A stretch of 64,000 bases of DNA from Bacteroidales bacterium. Lineage in GTDB: Bacteria; Bacteroidota; Bacteroidia; Bacteroidales; Muribaculaceae. The notes beneath the pieces were generated by a model, which saw only the letters and a program-made list of their open reading frames with translations, ran no database searches and was not told the origin of the DNA. Location of the stretch: assembly GCA_014800845.1 (NCBI GenBank), contig JAAVFJ010000053.1:1-64000 (forward strand). The letters are read 5' to 3'. Below are positions 26,090-35,789 of this stretch, one piece after another (position 1 is the stretch's first letter; the number at the start of each line of letters is the position of its first letter). The translations under genes and the position numbers were made by a program.

Positions 26090-28591
26090 ATGAAAAAAAC
26101 GGTTACTCTCCTGGTGCCGGCCGCGCTGCTTCTGCTCGGTTCATGTGCCAGTGAGCAGGGCCCGGCAGTAGGGCAGGGGGAGGGCTTGATAGCTCTCCAT
26201 GTAGCTGCTGACGGAAATGTGACTGACGCTGTTCCGCTCACACGCGCCTCGCAGGCCACATTGGTGCCCGATGCCTCAGACCTGGCTCTTAAGCTCACAA
26301 AGTCTGACGGCTCTTATTCAAAATCGTGGGATAAAGTTTCTGATTTCCCTTCTGACCAACCATTTTCCGTAGGTTCCTATGTGATGCAGGCCTCGTGGGG
26401 CAATCCCGACGACGAGGGTTTTGAGAAGCCGTATTATTACGGCGAAGAGCAAATCACTGTGGAAGAGGGGGCTGCTAAAGAGGTGAACCTCACAGCCTCG
26501 CTGGCCAACTGCATGGTGAGCATAAGCTATACCGAAGCCTTTCGCAACTATTTCACGCAATACTCCTCGCAGCTCCACAGCGAAGGTGGCGACTTCATAA
26601 CCTTTCTGAGCGACGAAGAGCGCCCCGCTTATCTGCGCCCGGGCAACATCAATCTGACCCTCTCGATTACCAAGGCCAACGGTGTGTCGGCCAATATTCA
26701 ACCCGCTGATTTTCAGGCAGTGGCCCGCCATCACTACCACATAATTCTGGATGTGAACAATGGCGCTACCGGCGAGGCCGAGCTGGCAGTGAAGTTTGAC
26801 GACTCCGTGGTGAGCGAGGATGTGACCGTGGACCTATCCGACGATGTCCTCTCAGTTCCCGAGCCCGTCGTTATCCCCTCAGGCTTCACTCCCGGCGAGA
26901 CTCTGACGGTGCAGGAGTTCAACTCCCCCTCCACCCCCACAGTAATGACAGTGACAGCCCCCGGCGGTCTGCGCAGTGTAACCCTCACTACCCAGAGCCC
27001 CGCGCTCAACTCCAAGGGCTTCCCCGCCGAGATAGACCTGCTCTCTGCCAACGCCTCGCAACAGGCTCTGCTCCAGACTCTCGGCGTGCAGACCAAAGGT
27101 CTCTGGAAGAATCCCGACAAGATGGCTGTGATTGACCTGACCGATGTCTTCAAGCAGATAGAGGGCGCCGGCGAACACTCATTCGCGCTCGTGGTCAAGG
27201 ATAAGCTCGGCAAAGTCAACCTCCCCGTAATCCTCGAGGCCAAGAGCACTGCTGCGGGCCTTGCGCTGAAGAGCACCCCCTCGGTGGCCGTAAACGCCGA
27301 CCGCGCTACACTCATCATAGAGAGCGATGCCGAGGATATCGCTGCAGGTATGCAGATAGAAACCTATAATTTCGGTGCGTGGAGCGAAGCCCGCATACTC
27401 AGCGCGGCCCCCGCAGCTTCTGCCCGCCACAGAGCTCCCGGCGTGAACAAGGACTACACCGTGAGCTTCGCCATACCCGTAGATGCCGCCGACCAGCAGG
27501 TGCGTGTGAAGTATCACGGCCAGGTGAAGGCCACCGGCTCGATTCCCAAGCATGGCGCAATCCTCACGCTTGAGGGTGACAACTACGTGTTTGCCACCAA
27601 GGCCACCTTCAAAGTGACCTGCAACCCCAAGGTGGGCCCCGCCGGACTTAAATACTACATTGGCAAAGGTGACGGCACCTATACCCCCGCAACAGTGAGC
27701 GTGGATGCAGCCAACTCCCGCGTGACCTTCACCAACCTTACCCCCGGCGCCATCGGCGGTGCCGGCGTGAAATACTACGCTGTGGCCGATGAAAACTCCG
27801 CTGACGCCGCCCTGGCCGTCTGCTCATTCACTACCGAGCCGCGCGAGAAGCTCTACAACGGCGACATGGAACTCTGGAGCACATCCGGCAGCAGCGGCTC
27901 AAACTGGAGCACAGTCTACTGCGGCACAGACGTAAACAGCGTGTGGGGCACCAACAATCCCATGACCACCTCTGAAGGTGGCAACTATGCGTATGTGCGT
28001 ATATCCGGCACAAAAGGTGTGACCGATGCCCACGGCGGAACAGGCATGGCGGCTCAAATCTCTACTCAGGGCTGGGGCTCAGGCAATACAGCAATCGGCA
28101 ATATCGGCAGCGCCGCCGTGTGTCACTATATCGATGCCGGCTTGCTTCACCTCGGCGCCAACCGCAGTGTGCGCCCCTCAGGCGTGACCGGGGTGACAGG
28201 CCCGCTCAACACCGATGACCTGAATTGCGGCATGCCCATCAACTCTCGCCCCTCAAAGGTGACCTTCTGGTACAAGTATTCTCCCAAGAATTCCGACGAT
28301 TGCGGCCATGCCCTCGTGCAGATTTTCGACAAGAGCGGCAAACTTATTGTGCAGGACCAGATGGAGCTGACAAAAGCCGATGCCTACACTAAGAAGGAAC
28401 TCCTGCTGAATTATCCCGCAGGAGCTCCTCAAGCCGGCAAAATTTATGTGCGCTTCATGTCTACCGACAAGCCCGATGCCCTCACCAAGAATAGCGCATG
28501 GATGAATGCTCCCCCCTTTGGTGGTAACTGGGGTAAGGGTGAGTATTCGGGTTCCCGCCTCTTCATTGACGACGTAGAGTTTAATTATTAA
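26090..28591 (+). CDS. DUF4493 surface lipoprotein with C-terminal PCMD-like domain
   Basis: First gene of an eight-gene operon; 833 residues. Lipobox LLLGSC puts the lipid anchor at Cys19. The DUF4493 domain spans about residues 30-260: GEGLIALHVAADG, DVALKLT-like strands, the conserved GSYVMQASWGNPDDEGFEKPYY and YGEEQITV. Ig-like repeats follow, then a C-terminal region opening YNGDMELWST and ending SRLFIDDVEFNY, the frame of the PCMD (putative carbohydrate metabolism) jelly-roll domain. Probably displayed on the outer membrane and binding glycan or another extracellular ligand; that is inference from domain company. 13 bases separate it from the next gene. Confidence 0.85.
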   Translation: MKKTVTLLVPAALLLLGSCASEQGPAVGQGEGLIALHVAADGNVTDAVPLTRASQATLVPDASDLALKLTKSDGSYSKSWDKVSDFPSDQPFSVGSYVMQASWGNPDDEGFEKPYYYGEEQITVEEGAAKEVNLTASLANCMVSISYTEAFRNYFTQYSSQLHSEGGDFITFLSDEERPAYLRPGNINLTLSITKANGVSANIQPADFQAVARHHYHIILDVNNGATGEAELAVKFDDSVVSEDVTVDLSDDVLSVPEPVVIPSGFTPGETLTVQEFNSPSTPTVMTVTAPGGLRSVTLTTQSPALNSKGFPAEIDLLSANASQQALLQTLGVQTKGLWKNPDKMAVIDLTDVFKQIEGAGEHSFALVVKDKLGKVNLPVILEAKSTAAGLALKSTPSVAVNADRATLIIESDAEDIAAGMQIETYNFGAWSEARILSAAPAASARHRAPGVNKDYTVSFAIPVDAADQQVRVKYHGQVKATGSIPKHGAILTLEGDNYVFATKATFKVTCNPKVGPAGLKYYIGKGDGTYTPATVSVDAANSRVTFTNLTPGAIGGAGVKYYAVADENSADAALAVCSFTTEPREKLYNGDMELWSTSGSSGSNWSTVYCGTDVNSVWGTNNPMTTSEGGNYAYVRISGTKGVTDAHGGTGMAAQISTQGWGSGNTAIGNIGSAAVCHYIDAGLLHLGANRSVRPSGVTGVTGPLNTDDLNCGMPINSRPSKVTFWYKYSPKNSDDCGHALVQIFDKSGKLIVQDQMELTKADAYTKKELLLNYPAGAPQAGKIYVRFMSTDKPDALTKNSAWMNAPPFGGNWGKGEYSGSRLFIDDVEFNY

Positions 28592-28604
28592 TCAAGAATC
28601 AGAA

Positions 28605-29882
28605 ATGAACAAAATATATTCATTAATAGCCCTGCTGCTGACAGTGATGATTCTGCCCGGTTGCGAGAAAGAAAACATCTTTGGCAACGACGATGAGGGC
28701 AAGCTCATGCAGGAGGTGTCATTCGCACGCTTCAAGCAGGGCGCCGAGGTCAACACCGGCGAGAAAATAGTGCGTGCCGCCGCTGCGGTGGACCTGAATC
28801 CCTTCATAGTGGAGGTGACCGGTGCCAACGGTAAGACTTACTACAACGGCACCTTCGAGGCGCTCCCCGAAATCCTGACTATGCCCGTGGGCGAGGGCTA
28901 CAGCGTAAGCGTACATTCACCTGAGAATCCGGCAGCCGCCTGGGACACCCCCTACTATGCCGGCTCTGCCAAATTTGATGTCAAGGAGAATGAGGTGACC
29001 GATGTGCCCACCGTGGTCTGCACGCTTGCCAACGTCAAGGTCAGCGTGGTGTTTGACTCCTCTCTGCTCCCCTTAATGGAGAGCGACTGCCAGGTGAAGG
29101 TGGAGACCGGCGACGGCGCTTCGCTCATATTTAAGAAAGATGAGACCCGCTCCGGATTCTTCCGCTATGAAGCAGACGGCTCTGACCAGGCTACCCTCGT
29201 GGCTACCTTCACAGGCACTGTCGATGAGAACTTCGAGCAGAATTTCCGCACCTACACCTCCGTAGCTCCCGGCAATCACTACATCATAACCTACACGCTG
29301 CACGGCGTAGAGCCCGATGTGCCCGACCAGTCCGGTTACATCAATCATGGTGTGACGGTCGACGCCAACGTGACGCGCGAGGATTTGACCGTGAATATCA
29401 CTCCCGATGACCCCATCCTCCCCGACACCGACCGCCCCACCGAGGGTGATAAGCCTGTTGTACCCCCCGTTACCGGTGGCAATGCGCCTTCGGTTGACCT
29501 CAATGAGCCGGTGAAGTGGAACACACCTAACGACGTTCCGGCCGACGGCATGACAGTGCAGGTCACCGTTCACTCCGAGCACAGCGCCGGTATCACCGCG
29601 TTCACCGTAGACATTGAATCAGACGTGCTTGATGCCGATACTCTGGAGACGGTAGGTCTTGCTTCACACCTCGACCTGGTCACTCCCGGTAAGTTTGAAG
29701 AGGGATTGAAGAGCCTCGGCTTCCCCGTGAATGTGGGTGGCATGCAGGACCCCGACGTGATGGACATCTCCCAGTTCACCATCATGCTCAGCGCCCTCGG
29801 CGCCGGTACTCATAAGTTTAAGGTGACCGTGACCGACGGCTATGGCACCACACAGAAAACCCTAATACTCGTAACTAAATAA
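28605..29882 (+). CDS. DUF4493-like surface lipoprotein, shorter paralogue
   Basis: 425-residue lipoprotein with lipobox ILPGC (Cys20). It repeats the DUF4493 pattern, e.g. PVGEGYSVSVHSPENPAAAWDTPYYAG and FDVKENEVTDVPTVVCTLANVKVSVVF, but lacks the C-terminal PCMD domain of its neighbours. It ends with an Ig-like unit (HKFKVTVTDGYGTTQKTLILV). A Pro/Asp-rich linker (DPILPDTDRPTEGDKPVVPP) joins the two halves. It is second in the operon, five bases before the next paralogue. Likely surface-exposed in the same assembly as the other lipoproteins. Confidence 0.82.
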   Translation: MNKIYSLIALLLTVMILPGCEKENIFGNDDEGKLMQEVSFARFKQGAEVNTGEKIVRAAAAVDLNPFIVEVTGANGKTYYNGTFEALPEILTMPVGEGYSVSVHSPENPAAAWDTPYYAGSAKFDVKENEVTDVPTVVCTLANVKVSVVFDSSLLPLMESDCQVKVETGDGASLIFKKDETRSGFFRYEADGSDQATLVATFTGTVDENFEQNFRTYTSVAPGNHYIITYTLHGVEPDVPDQSGYINHGVTVDANVTREDLTVNITPDDPILPDTDRPTEGDKPVVPPVTGGNAPSVDLNEPVKWNTPNDVPADGMTVQVTVHSEHSAGITAFTVDIESDVLDADTLETVGLASHLDLVTPGKFEEGLKSLGFPVNVGGMQDPDVMDISQFTIMLSALGAGTHKFKVTVTDGYGTTQKTLILVTK

Positions 29883-29887
29883 GCCCC

Positions 29888-32017
29888 ATGAACAGCAAGC
29901 AAACACTTCGCAGCGCCTCGCTGCTCCTGCTTGGAGCTATGGGTGCTTCCGCATTTACCTCCTGCCAGAACGATGAGCTTGGTGAGGGCCAGGGCATGGT
30001 GCAGCTCCGCATGGAGGTAAGCACTTCGCTTACCCGTTCCACTCCGGATAATGTCGATGATTTGCGCGATGGCTGCACAATCTATCTCAGCTCCTCGAAA
30101 GGCCTTATATTCAAGTGTACCGGCACAGATAATCTGCCCGACCGCATGCCCCTCATGTCCGGCCACTATGTGGCTGAGGCCTGGGCCGGCGACTCCGTGA
30201 GCGCCAGCTTCGACAAGAAGTTCTATCGCGGCTACGAGCCCTTTGACCTGGAGACGGGGGAGCAGAAGCAGGTGACTGTAAACTGCACGATAGCCAACGT
30301 GGTGGCCGGTGTCACTGCCGATGCCTCGCTCGGCGAATTGCTCAGCAGCTACACGGTGACCGTGGGCCACTCCCGCGAATCACTTGAAATAACCTCTGAG
30401 ATGGACCCCGATACCCGAGCCTACTTCATGATGCCCAATAGCGACACCTCGCTGAGCTGGAGCATAGATGGCGAGGATATGTCAGGTAATTCTTTCCATA
30501 AGGAGGGCGTGATAGAGAATGTGCAGCGCGCACATGAGTATATGATAAACATGCAGTACACCGGTGGCGAGAATGAGCCCTTCGGTGGCGCTTTCCTCAA
30601 TGTGGTCATCGACGACCGTTGCCTCGTGGTGGAGGATGTGGTGACTATCACAGGCGCTCCGGCCATCAGCGGCGTGGGCTTCGACATCAATTCTCCCCTC
30701 ACCGGCGAGCCGCAGAAGTGGGAGCGTCGCAGCGTGCATGTGCAGGCTTTCGGCACCCTCACCTCCATAAAGGTACATGCCGACAAGAATACTGAGATGG
30801 GGCTCCCGGCCCGCGACTTCGATTTCGCTGCCATGACCGACGAACAGCGTGCCCAGCTCAGCGCGGCCGGCCTTTCTTGTGACTACGCTGAGGGGGATGA
30901 ATACTCCACGGCCCGCATCTTCCTGGAGGCGGCAATGCTCAATCGGCTCCCCGACGGCGAGTATCCGCTTGAGCTCTCAGTGACCGACTCTCAGGGTAAG
31001 AAGCGAGTGCGCACTATATTGATTCAGGTCTCTGACGCTGATGTGAAGCTGCTTGACTCCCCCTGGCAGGATATTTATGCTTATCGTGCCACACTTCATG
31101 GCGCTATGGTGAAGGACTCTGCTTCCGCTCCCGGTTTCCGCTATCGTGTGAAAGGCACTGCCGAGTGGATGGAAGCAGCCGGTACTGCGAGCGGCTCTGA
31201 ATATTCCGCCACGATTACCGGTCTGACGCCGGGTACTACCTACGAGTATCAGGCCAAGAGCGCGACTTCCGTCAACACCTCTTCAAAGGAATTCACCACA
31301 GAATCAATCTTTGAGATACCCAATGCCGACTTCGAGCAGTGGAGCACACTCACCTCAAATAGCAAAATAGTTCTCCCTTCAGGTAGCGGCAATGTAGAGT
31401 GGTGGGACACCGGCAACCACGGTTCAGCCACTATGAGCAAGACAGTGACTAATAAGGCTGCTGATGTGAAGCACTCAGGCAATTACTCTGCTTATTTGCG
31501 TAGCCAGTTTGTAGGTATAGGCTCTATCGGTGCCTTTGCGGCCGGTAATATCTTTGCCGGAACGTTCGATGGAACGGATGGCACTAATGGTATTCTGACC
31601 TTCGGACGCCCTTTCAATGGTTCGCGCCCCGCCAAACTCACAGGCTGGTGCTATTATCACCCCGTAGCAGTCACTCACACGGATTCAAATAACAAGCTCA
31701 ACAAGGGTGATATGGACCAAGGTATCATCTATGTGGCATTGACCGGCAAAACGTCGCAGATTCTCACAAAGACCAAGCAGCTATTTGACCCTCAGGGGGC
31801 GGATATTGTGGCCTACGGCGAGTTGATTTTCACAGAAGATTACGGCTCTGCTTCCGAAATGCGTAAATTTGAGATAGAGCTTAAGCCCGGTCCGGCTTGG
31901 GGTACAGCTCGCGCCAGCCACATAGTGCTGACCGCTTCAGCCTCGCGCTACGGTGACTACTTCACCGGCGGCGACGGCTCTATGATGTATCTCGATGACC
32001 TGGAGCTTGTGTATTGA
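29888..32017 (+). CDS. DUF4493 surface lipoprotein with PCMD domain
   Basis: 709 residues; lipobox AFTSC (Cys26). The DUF4493 part contains GQGMVQLRMEVSTSLTRSTP and SGHYVAEAWAGDSVSASFDKKFY, closely similar in layout to the first two genes. A fibronectin/Ig-like segment (ITGLTPGTTYEYQAKS) leads to a full PCMD domain from NADFEQWSTL to SMMYLDDLELVY, which includes YGDYFTGGDGS. The same GxxYGDYFTGGxGS end occurs in the sixth gene of the operon, showing recent shared ancestry. A ligand role is unknown. Eleven bases separate its stop from the next gene start. Confidence 0.87.
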   Translation: MNSKQTLRSASLLLLGAMGASAFTSCQNDELGEGQGMVQLRMEVSTSLTRSTPDNVDDLRDGCTIYLSSSKGLIFKCTGTDNLPDRMPLMSGHYVAEAWAGDSVSASFDKKFYRGYEPFDLETGEQKQVTVNCTIANVVAGVTADASLGELLSSYTVTVGHSRESLEITSEMDPDTRAYFMMPNSDTSLSWSIDGEDMSGNSFHKEGVIENVQRAHEYMINMQYTGGENEPFGGAFLNVVIDDRCLVVEDVVTITGAPAISGVGFDINSPLTGEPQKWERRSVHVQAFGTLTSIKVHADKNTEMGLPARDFDFAAMTDEQRAQLSAAGLSCDYAEGDEYSTARIFLEAAMLNRLPDGEYPLELSVTDSQGKKRVRTILIQVSDADVKLLDSPWQDIYAYRATLHGAMVKDSASAPGFRYRVKGTAEWMEAAGTASGSEYSATITGLTPGTTYEYQAKSATSVNTSSKEFTTESIFEIPNADFEQWSTLTSNSKIVLPSGSGNVEWWDTGNHGSATMSKTVTNKAADVKHSGNYSAYLRSQFVGIGSIGAFAAGNIFAGTFDGTDGTNGILTFGRPFNGSRPAKLTGWCYYHPVAVTHTDSNNKLNKGDMDQGIIYVALTGKTSQILTKTKQLFDPQGADIVAYGELIFTEDYGSASEMRKFEIELKPGPAWGTARASHIVLTASASRYGDYFTGGDGSMMYLDDLELVY

Positions 32018-32027
32018 TCTACAGTTT

Positions 32028-32861
32028 ATGTATATGACCCGTCTTTCAAGACTGATAACACCCCTACTTCTGGCGGCCTTTGCACTCCCCGGCGGAGCGC
32101 AGGGGCTGTCGGAGCATACACCCGGTGTCCCCCCCGCGGGCATAGTAGCGATGCCCGACTCCCTGGCAGCCGACTCCCTCCCTGCGGTGGTGCCGGAATT
32201 CAAGCGTAAACTTGAATCCACGGTGTTCATCCCCAAAGGGCAGTGGGCTTGCGGCGTGAGCGTGAATTACTCGCAGACTACTCAGAACGACTACACATTC
32301 TTCATACTCGAGCATCTGAATGGCGACACCTACTCCTTTAAGATTAGCCCCATGGTGGTCTATTTCGTGAAGGATGATTTGGGTCTGGGCGGACGCTTTG
32401 CCTATTCGCGCGCGCTGACTAAGCTGGAGTCGGCTGATTTCGTACTCGACTCCGAGACCTCCTACAATGTGGAGAACCTCTACAGACTGAGCCATGACTA
32501 CTCCGCCATGGTGATAATGCGAAACTATTTCAGCCTGGGCAAGAGCAAGCGATTCGGCTTCTTCAATGAGCTTCAGCTGGAACTCGGGGGAGGTCAGAGC
32601 AAGCTGATGAATGGTAAGAATGAGAGCCTGACCGGTGCCTATGAGACTAATTTCCACTTCAATGTGGGGATAGCTCCCGGCATGTGTATCTTCCTCAACA
32701 ATTACTCGGCCATGGAGGTGAATGTGGGTGTGCTTGGCTTCGGCCTCAACAAGACCAAGCAGATTAACGACCGCATCTATGAGAGTCACCGCAAGAGTGA
32801 GAGTGCTAACTTCCGTATAAACCTTTTCTCGATCATGTTCGGCATGACTTTCTACTTATGA
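32028..32861 (+). CDS. Putative outer-membrane beta-barrel protein, paralogue A
   Basis: 277 residues with a signal peptide (LITPLLLAAFALPGGAQG). Following a Pro/Asp-rich segment, the body has alternating strands typical of an 8- to 12-stranded barrel and ends in FGMTFYL, an aromatic C-terminal residue pattern near that of outer-membrane proteins. It is clearly paralogous to the following gene: both share FIPKGxWxxG, R-Y-x-F-FNE and an early VYF/SYTV(K/R) strand. Start choice is uncertain: ATG 32028 or 32034. Its stop overlaps the next start by four bases (ATGA), implying coupled translation and a paired product. Confidence 0.78.
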   Translation: MYMTRLSRLITPLLLAAFALPGGAQGLSEHTPGVPPAGIVAMPDSLAADSLPAVVPEFKRKLESTVFIPKGQWACGVSVNYSQTTQNDYTFFILEHLNGDTYSFKISPMVVYFVKDDLGLGGRFAYSRALTKLESADFVLDSETSYNVENLYRLSHDYSAMVIMRNYFSLGKSKRFGFFNELQLELGGGQSKLMNGKNESLTGAYETNFHFNVGIAPGMCIFLNNYSAMEVNVGVLGFGLNKTKQINDRIYESHRKSESANFRINLFSIMFGMTFYL

Positions 32862-33838
32862 AGACACTGCAAAATATTCTGAGAAAAGCAGCGCTCGCCG
32901 CCCTCTCCCTGCTCGCTGTGCAGGCTTATGCGCAGACCGACACTGTGGCTGCTCCCGCAGCAACCAAGCTCCCCGCCGGTGGTCGCTATGTCTGGGTGCC
33001 CGATTCGCTCGTGAGCGATGTGAAAGGAGTGATAGAGGGTAAGGCAGAAGTGAAATTCCATGCTCCCGACCCCGACAAGGACCTCGTGGTGGTAAACGGC
33101 GACACCGTCAGCCAAGTGCTTCGCGATAGAAATCTCGGACGCTTTGACCGTGGCCTGTTCAATTACCTGTTTATCCCCAAAGGGAGCTGGCAGGTGGGCA
33201 TCACGGCCAGCTATGGCAAATACTCCGCCTCCGACCTGCAGATTCTCGACCTGGTGGGAGACATGGACTTCGGCATCACCGCCTTCTCCGTGAATCCCTA
33301 CATCAGCTACACGGTGCGCAACAACATCTCCGTGGGTCTGCGTTTCGGCTACACCTCGCTGAAGGGTAGCATCGACAACATGCAGGTGGATTTCGACGAA
33401 GACCTCAACTTCAATCTGCAGAACGTGAGCTACCGTAACGAGTCCTACACCTCCGCCTTCTTCGTGCGCCAGTATATAGGTCTGTCGCGCGCCGGACGCT
33501 TCGGTGTCTTCAACGAGATGGAGCTTGCCTTCTCCTCAGGCAACAGCGATTTTACGCGCATGTATGACTCCGCGCCCAAGGCTACGCACACTACCTTCAT
33601 GAGCGCCAAACTCAATTTCTCCCCGGGCTTGTGTGTGTTCATCATGGACAATGTGAGCTTCAACATCTCGCTGGGTGTCTTCGGCTTCTATCTTCGCAAC
33701 GAAAAGCAGCGCTCCTACATGCTCAATCCCGAAGACGCCGAGAAGTATCCGGATGAGTCGGGCAACCGCTTCACCTCAGGCGCTTCATTCCGCTTCAATA
33801 TTTTCAACATCAATTTCGGCCTCGGCATACATTTCTGA
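32858..33838 (+). CDS. Putative outer-membrane beta-barrel protein, paralogue B
   Basis: 326 residues, signal peptide ALAALSLLAVQAYAQ. The body again shows FIPKGSWQVGITASYGKYS, ISYTVRNNISVGLRFGY, and GRFGVFNEMELAFSSG, matching paralogue A strand by strand, and ends INFGLGIHF with a C-terminal Phe as in outer-membrane barrels. It is longer at the N-terminus by a DP(D/K)-rich extension. Located between paralogue A and a PCMD lipoprotein, so the barrel pair is flanked by lipoproteins on both sides. The pair may form the membrane part of the surface system encoded here. Confidence 0.78.
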   Translation: MKTLQNILRKAALAALSLLAVQAYAQTDTVAAPAATKLPAGGRYVWVPDSLVSDVKGVIEGKAEVKFHAPDPDKDLVVVNGDTVSQVLRDRNLGRFDRGLFNYLFIPKGSWQVGITASYGKYSASDLQILDLVGDMDFGITAFSVNPYISYTVRNNISVGLRFGYTSLKGSIDNMQVDFDEDLNFNLQNVSYRNESYTSAFFVRQYIGLSRAGRFGVFNEMELAFSSGNSDFTRMYDSAPKATHTTFMSAKLNFSPGLCVFIMDNVSFNISLGVFGFYLRNEKQRSYMLNPEDAEKYPDESGNRFTSGASFRFNIFNINFGLGIHF

Positions 33839-33843
33839 TACTT

Positions 33844-35409
33844 ATGATGAAGAAGATTCTTCCGGCTCTGCTGCTCACCGGCCTCCTGACCGGGTGCATA
33901 GAGAATGACATACCTTATCCCCGTATTCAGCAGAACATCCTCACCATCGCCGCTGTGGGGGAGAGCGCTCCGGCCGCTATCGACGACAAGGAGATGACTG
34001 TGACCCTCACGCTCGGCGAGCAGGTGAATCCGCGCTCTGTGTCGTTCAGCGAATACACCATCAGCGAGTATGGCCACTCATCGATTAATCTGCTTGACGG
34101 CACCTACGACATGACCAAGCCGCTCACCGTGGTGCTCTCCCGCTTTCAGGATTATGAGTGGACCATTACTGCCGAGCAGCAGATAGAGCGCTACTTCACC
34201 GTGGCCGGCCAGATTGGTGAGACCACCATCGACGTGGCCGGGCGCCGAATTGTGCTCTATGTGCCGGAGACTCTCAACCGCAAGGATGTGACCGTGGCCT
34301 CCGTGAAGCTCGGCCCTGAGGGGCACACCACCATTACTCCCGGCATAGCCGCCGGCGATCATCTTGATGCCGAGGACCCCGTGGAGTTTCGCGTAGAGGT
34401 GTGGGGTGAAACTCACACCTGGACGCTCTATGTCGATGTGACCGAAGCCATAGTGACAACTACTCAGGCCGACGCCTGGGTGAATGTGCTGTGGGTGTAT
34501 GGCGCGGCTCCCGAGGATGCTCAAAACGGATTTGAGTATCGCGAGAAGGGTACGGAACAGTGGCTCACTGTGCCCGAAAGTCAGATTACTCACAACGGGG
34601 GCGCCTTCTCCTGCTTCATCCCTCACGTGAAGGCACTCACCGACTACGAGGTGCGAGCCACCTCCGATGAAAACAAGGGCAACGAGATGACGGTGACAAC
34701 CGGCGCTGCAGAGCTCATCCCCAACGCAAGTTTCGACAACTGGTGGCTAAACAACAAGATCTGGTGTCCGTGGGCCGAGGGTGGCGAATCCTGGTGGGAC
34801 ACCGGCAACACCGGGGCCGCCACGCTTGGTCAGAGCAATGTGACCCCGAGCGACGATACCCCGAGCGGCACCGGCAGAAGCGCTCGCCTGGAGACCCGCT
34901 TCGTGGGCATCGGCGCCATAGGCAAACTGGCTGCCGGTTCCCTCTATGCCGGCACATTCAAGAAGGTGGACGGCACCAACGGTATCCTGGACTTCGGACG
35001 CAAGTGGACAGCGCGCCCCACGCGCCTGCGCGGTTATTACAACTACACTTCGGCCAACATCAATTATGCTTCCGATGAATTTAAGTCACTCATAGGTCGC
35101 CCCGACACCTGCCAGATTTGGGTGGCTCTGACCGATCTCGATACTCCTTTTGAGATTCGCACAAACCCCAAGAACCGTCAGCTGTTTGACAAGAACGCAT
35201 CGTTTGTGATAGCCTACGGGGAGCTCTGCCGCGGCTCAAGCACCTCCGGATGGGAGAGTTTCGAAGTGGAATTCAAGTATCGCGACACTTCGCGTGTGCC
35301 CAAATATCTGTTGATTGTTTCGGCCGCGTCCAAGTATGGTGACTACTTCACCGGTGGCACCGGCTCCGTGCTGCTTATAGATGACTACCGGCTCGATTAC
35401 GATTACTAA
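33844..35409 (+). CDS. PCMD-domain surface lipoprotein
   Basis: 521 residues; lipobox LLTGC (Cys18). The N-terminal part has two Ig-like units (about 30-200; NILTIAAVGESAPA and VAGRRIVLYVPETLN), then a fibronectin-like unit, then a PCMD domain from NASFDNWWLN to SVLLIDDYRLDY. The PCMD domain has the same signature as the third gene (SWWDTGNTG, RFVGIGAIGKLAAGS, YGDYFTGGTGS). It has no DUF4493. PCMD domains are found in Bacteroidetes surface proteins and are thought to bind carbohydrate. The stop is two bases from the dgkA start, so the lipid genes are on the same transcript. Confidence 0.87.
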   Translation: MMKKILPALLLTGLLTGCIENDIPYPRIQQNILTIAAVGESAPAAIDDKEMTVTLTLGEQVNPRSVSFSEYTISEYGHSSINLLDGTYDMTKPLTVVLSRFQDYEWTITAEQQIERYFTVAGQIGETTIDVAGRRIVLYVPETLNRKDVTVASVKLGPEGHTTITPGIAAGDHLDAEDPVEFRVEVWGETHTWTLYVDVTEAIVTTTQADAWVNVLWVYGAAPEDAQNGFEYREKGTEQWLTVPESQITHNGGAFSCFIPHVKALTDYEVRATSDENKGNEMTVTTGAAELIPNASFDNWWLNNKIWCPWAEGGESWWDTGNTGAATLGQSNVTPSDDTPSGTGRSARLETRFVGIGAIGKLAAGSLYAGTFKKVDGTNGILDFGRKWTARPTRLRGYYNYTSANINYASDEFKSLIGRPDTCQIWVALTDLDTPFEIRTNPKNRQLFDKNASFVIAYGELCRGSSTSGWESFEVEFKYRDTSRVPKYLLIVSAASKYGDYFTGGTGSVLLIDDYRLDYDY

Positions 35410-35411
35410 GT

Positions 35412-35789
35412 ATGAATAGTGGTCCCTTCTCATGGCGAAAACGTGCCCGCGGATTTGTCTACGCATGGCGCGGCATCAAGGCGCTTGTGCTTACCGAACA
35501 CAACGCACGCATTCACTGTGTGGCAGCCCTTATGGCGCTTGCCGCAGGGTGGGTGCTCCGCATTTCCGCCGGTGAATGGGTGGCTGTGGTGCTCTGCATA
35601 GGCGCGGTGCTGATGGCCGAAGGCTTCAACTCCGCCATAGAGGCCGTGTGCGACATGGTCAGCCCGGAGCGTCACCCCCTCATAGGGCGCGCCAAGGATA
35701 TAGCCGCCGGCGCCGTACTGCTCATGGCGGTAGCCGCAGCCCTGGCCGGGGGGATAATTTTCATACCTAAAATAATAGCGCTTCTATGA
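35412..35789 (+). CDS. dgkA: DgkA-type lipid kinase (diacylglycerol/undecaprenol kinase)
   Basis: Small inner-membrane kinase of 125 residues with three helices (ALMALAAGWVLRISAG, WVAVVLCIGAVLMAEGFN, AGAVLLMAVAAALAGGIIF). The catalytic signature EGFNSAIEAVCD (70-81) matches the E-x-x-N-S-A-x-E motif, and AKDIAAGAVLL is the conserved following helix. The product phosphorylates diacylglycerol or undecaprenol. Its stop overlaps the start of the PAP2 phosphatase by four bases (ATGA), pairing a lipid kinase with a lipid phosphatase on one mRNA. This pair also occurs without surface genes in other genomes, so their link to the lipoproteins may be positional. Confidence 0.94.
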   Translation: MNSGPFSWRKRARGFVYAWRGIKALVLTEHNARIHCVAALMALAAGWVLRISAGEWVAVVLCIGAVLMAEGFNSAIEAVCDMVSPERHPLIGRAKDIAAGAVLLMAVAAALAGGIIFIPKIIALL

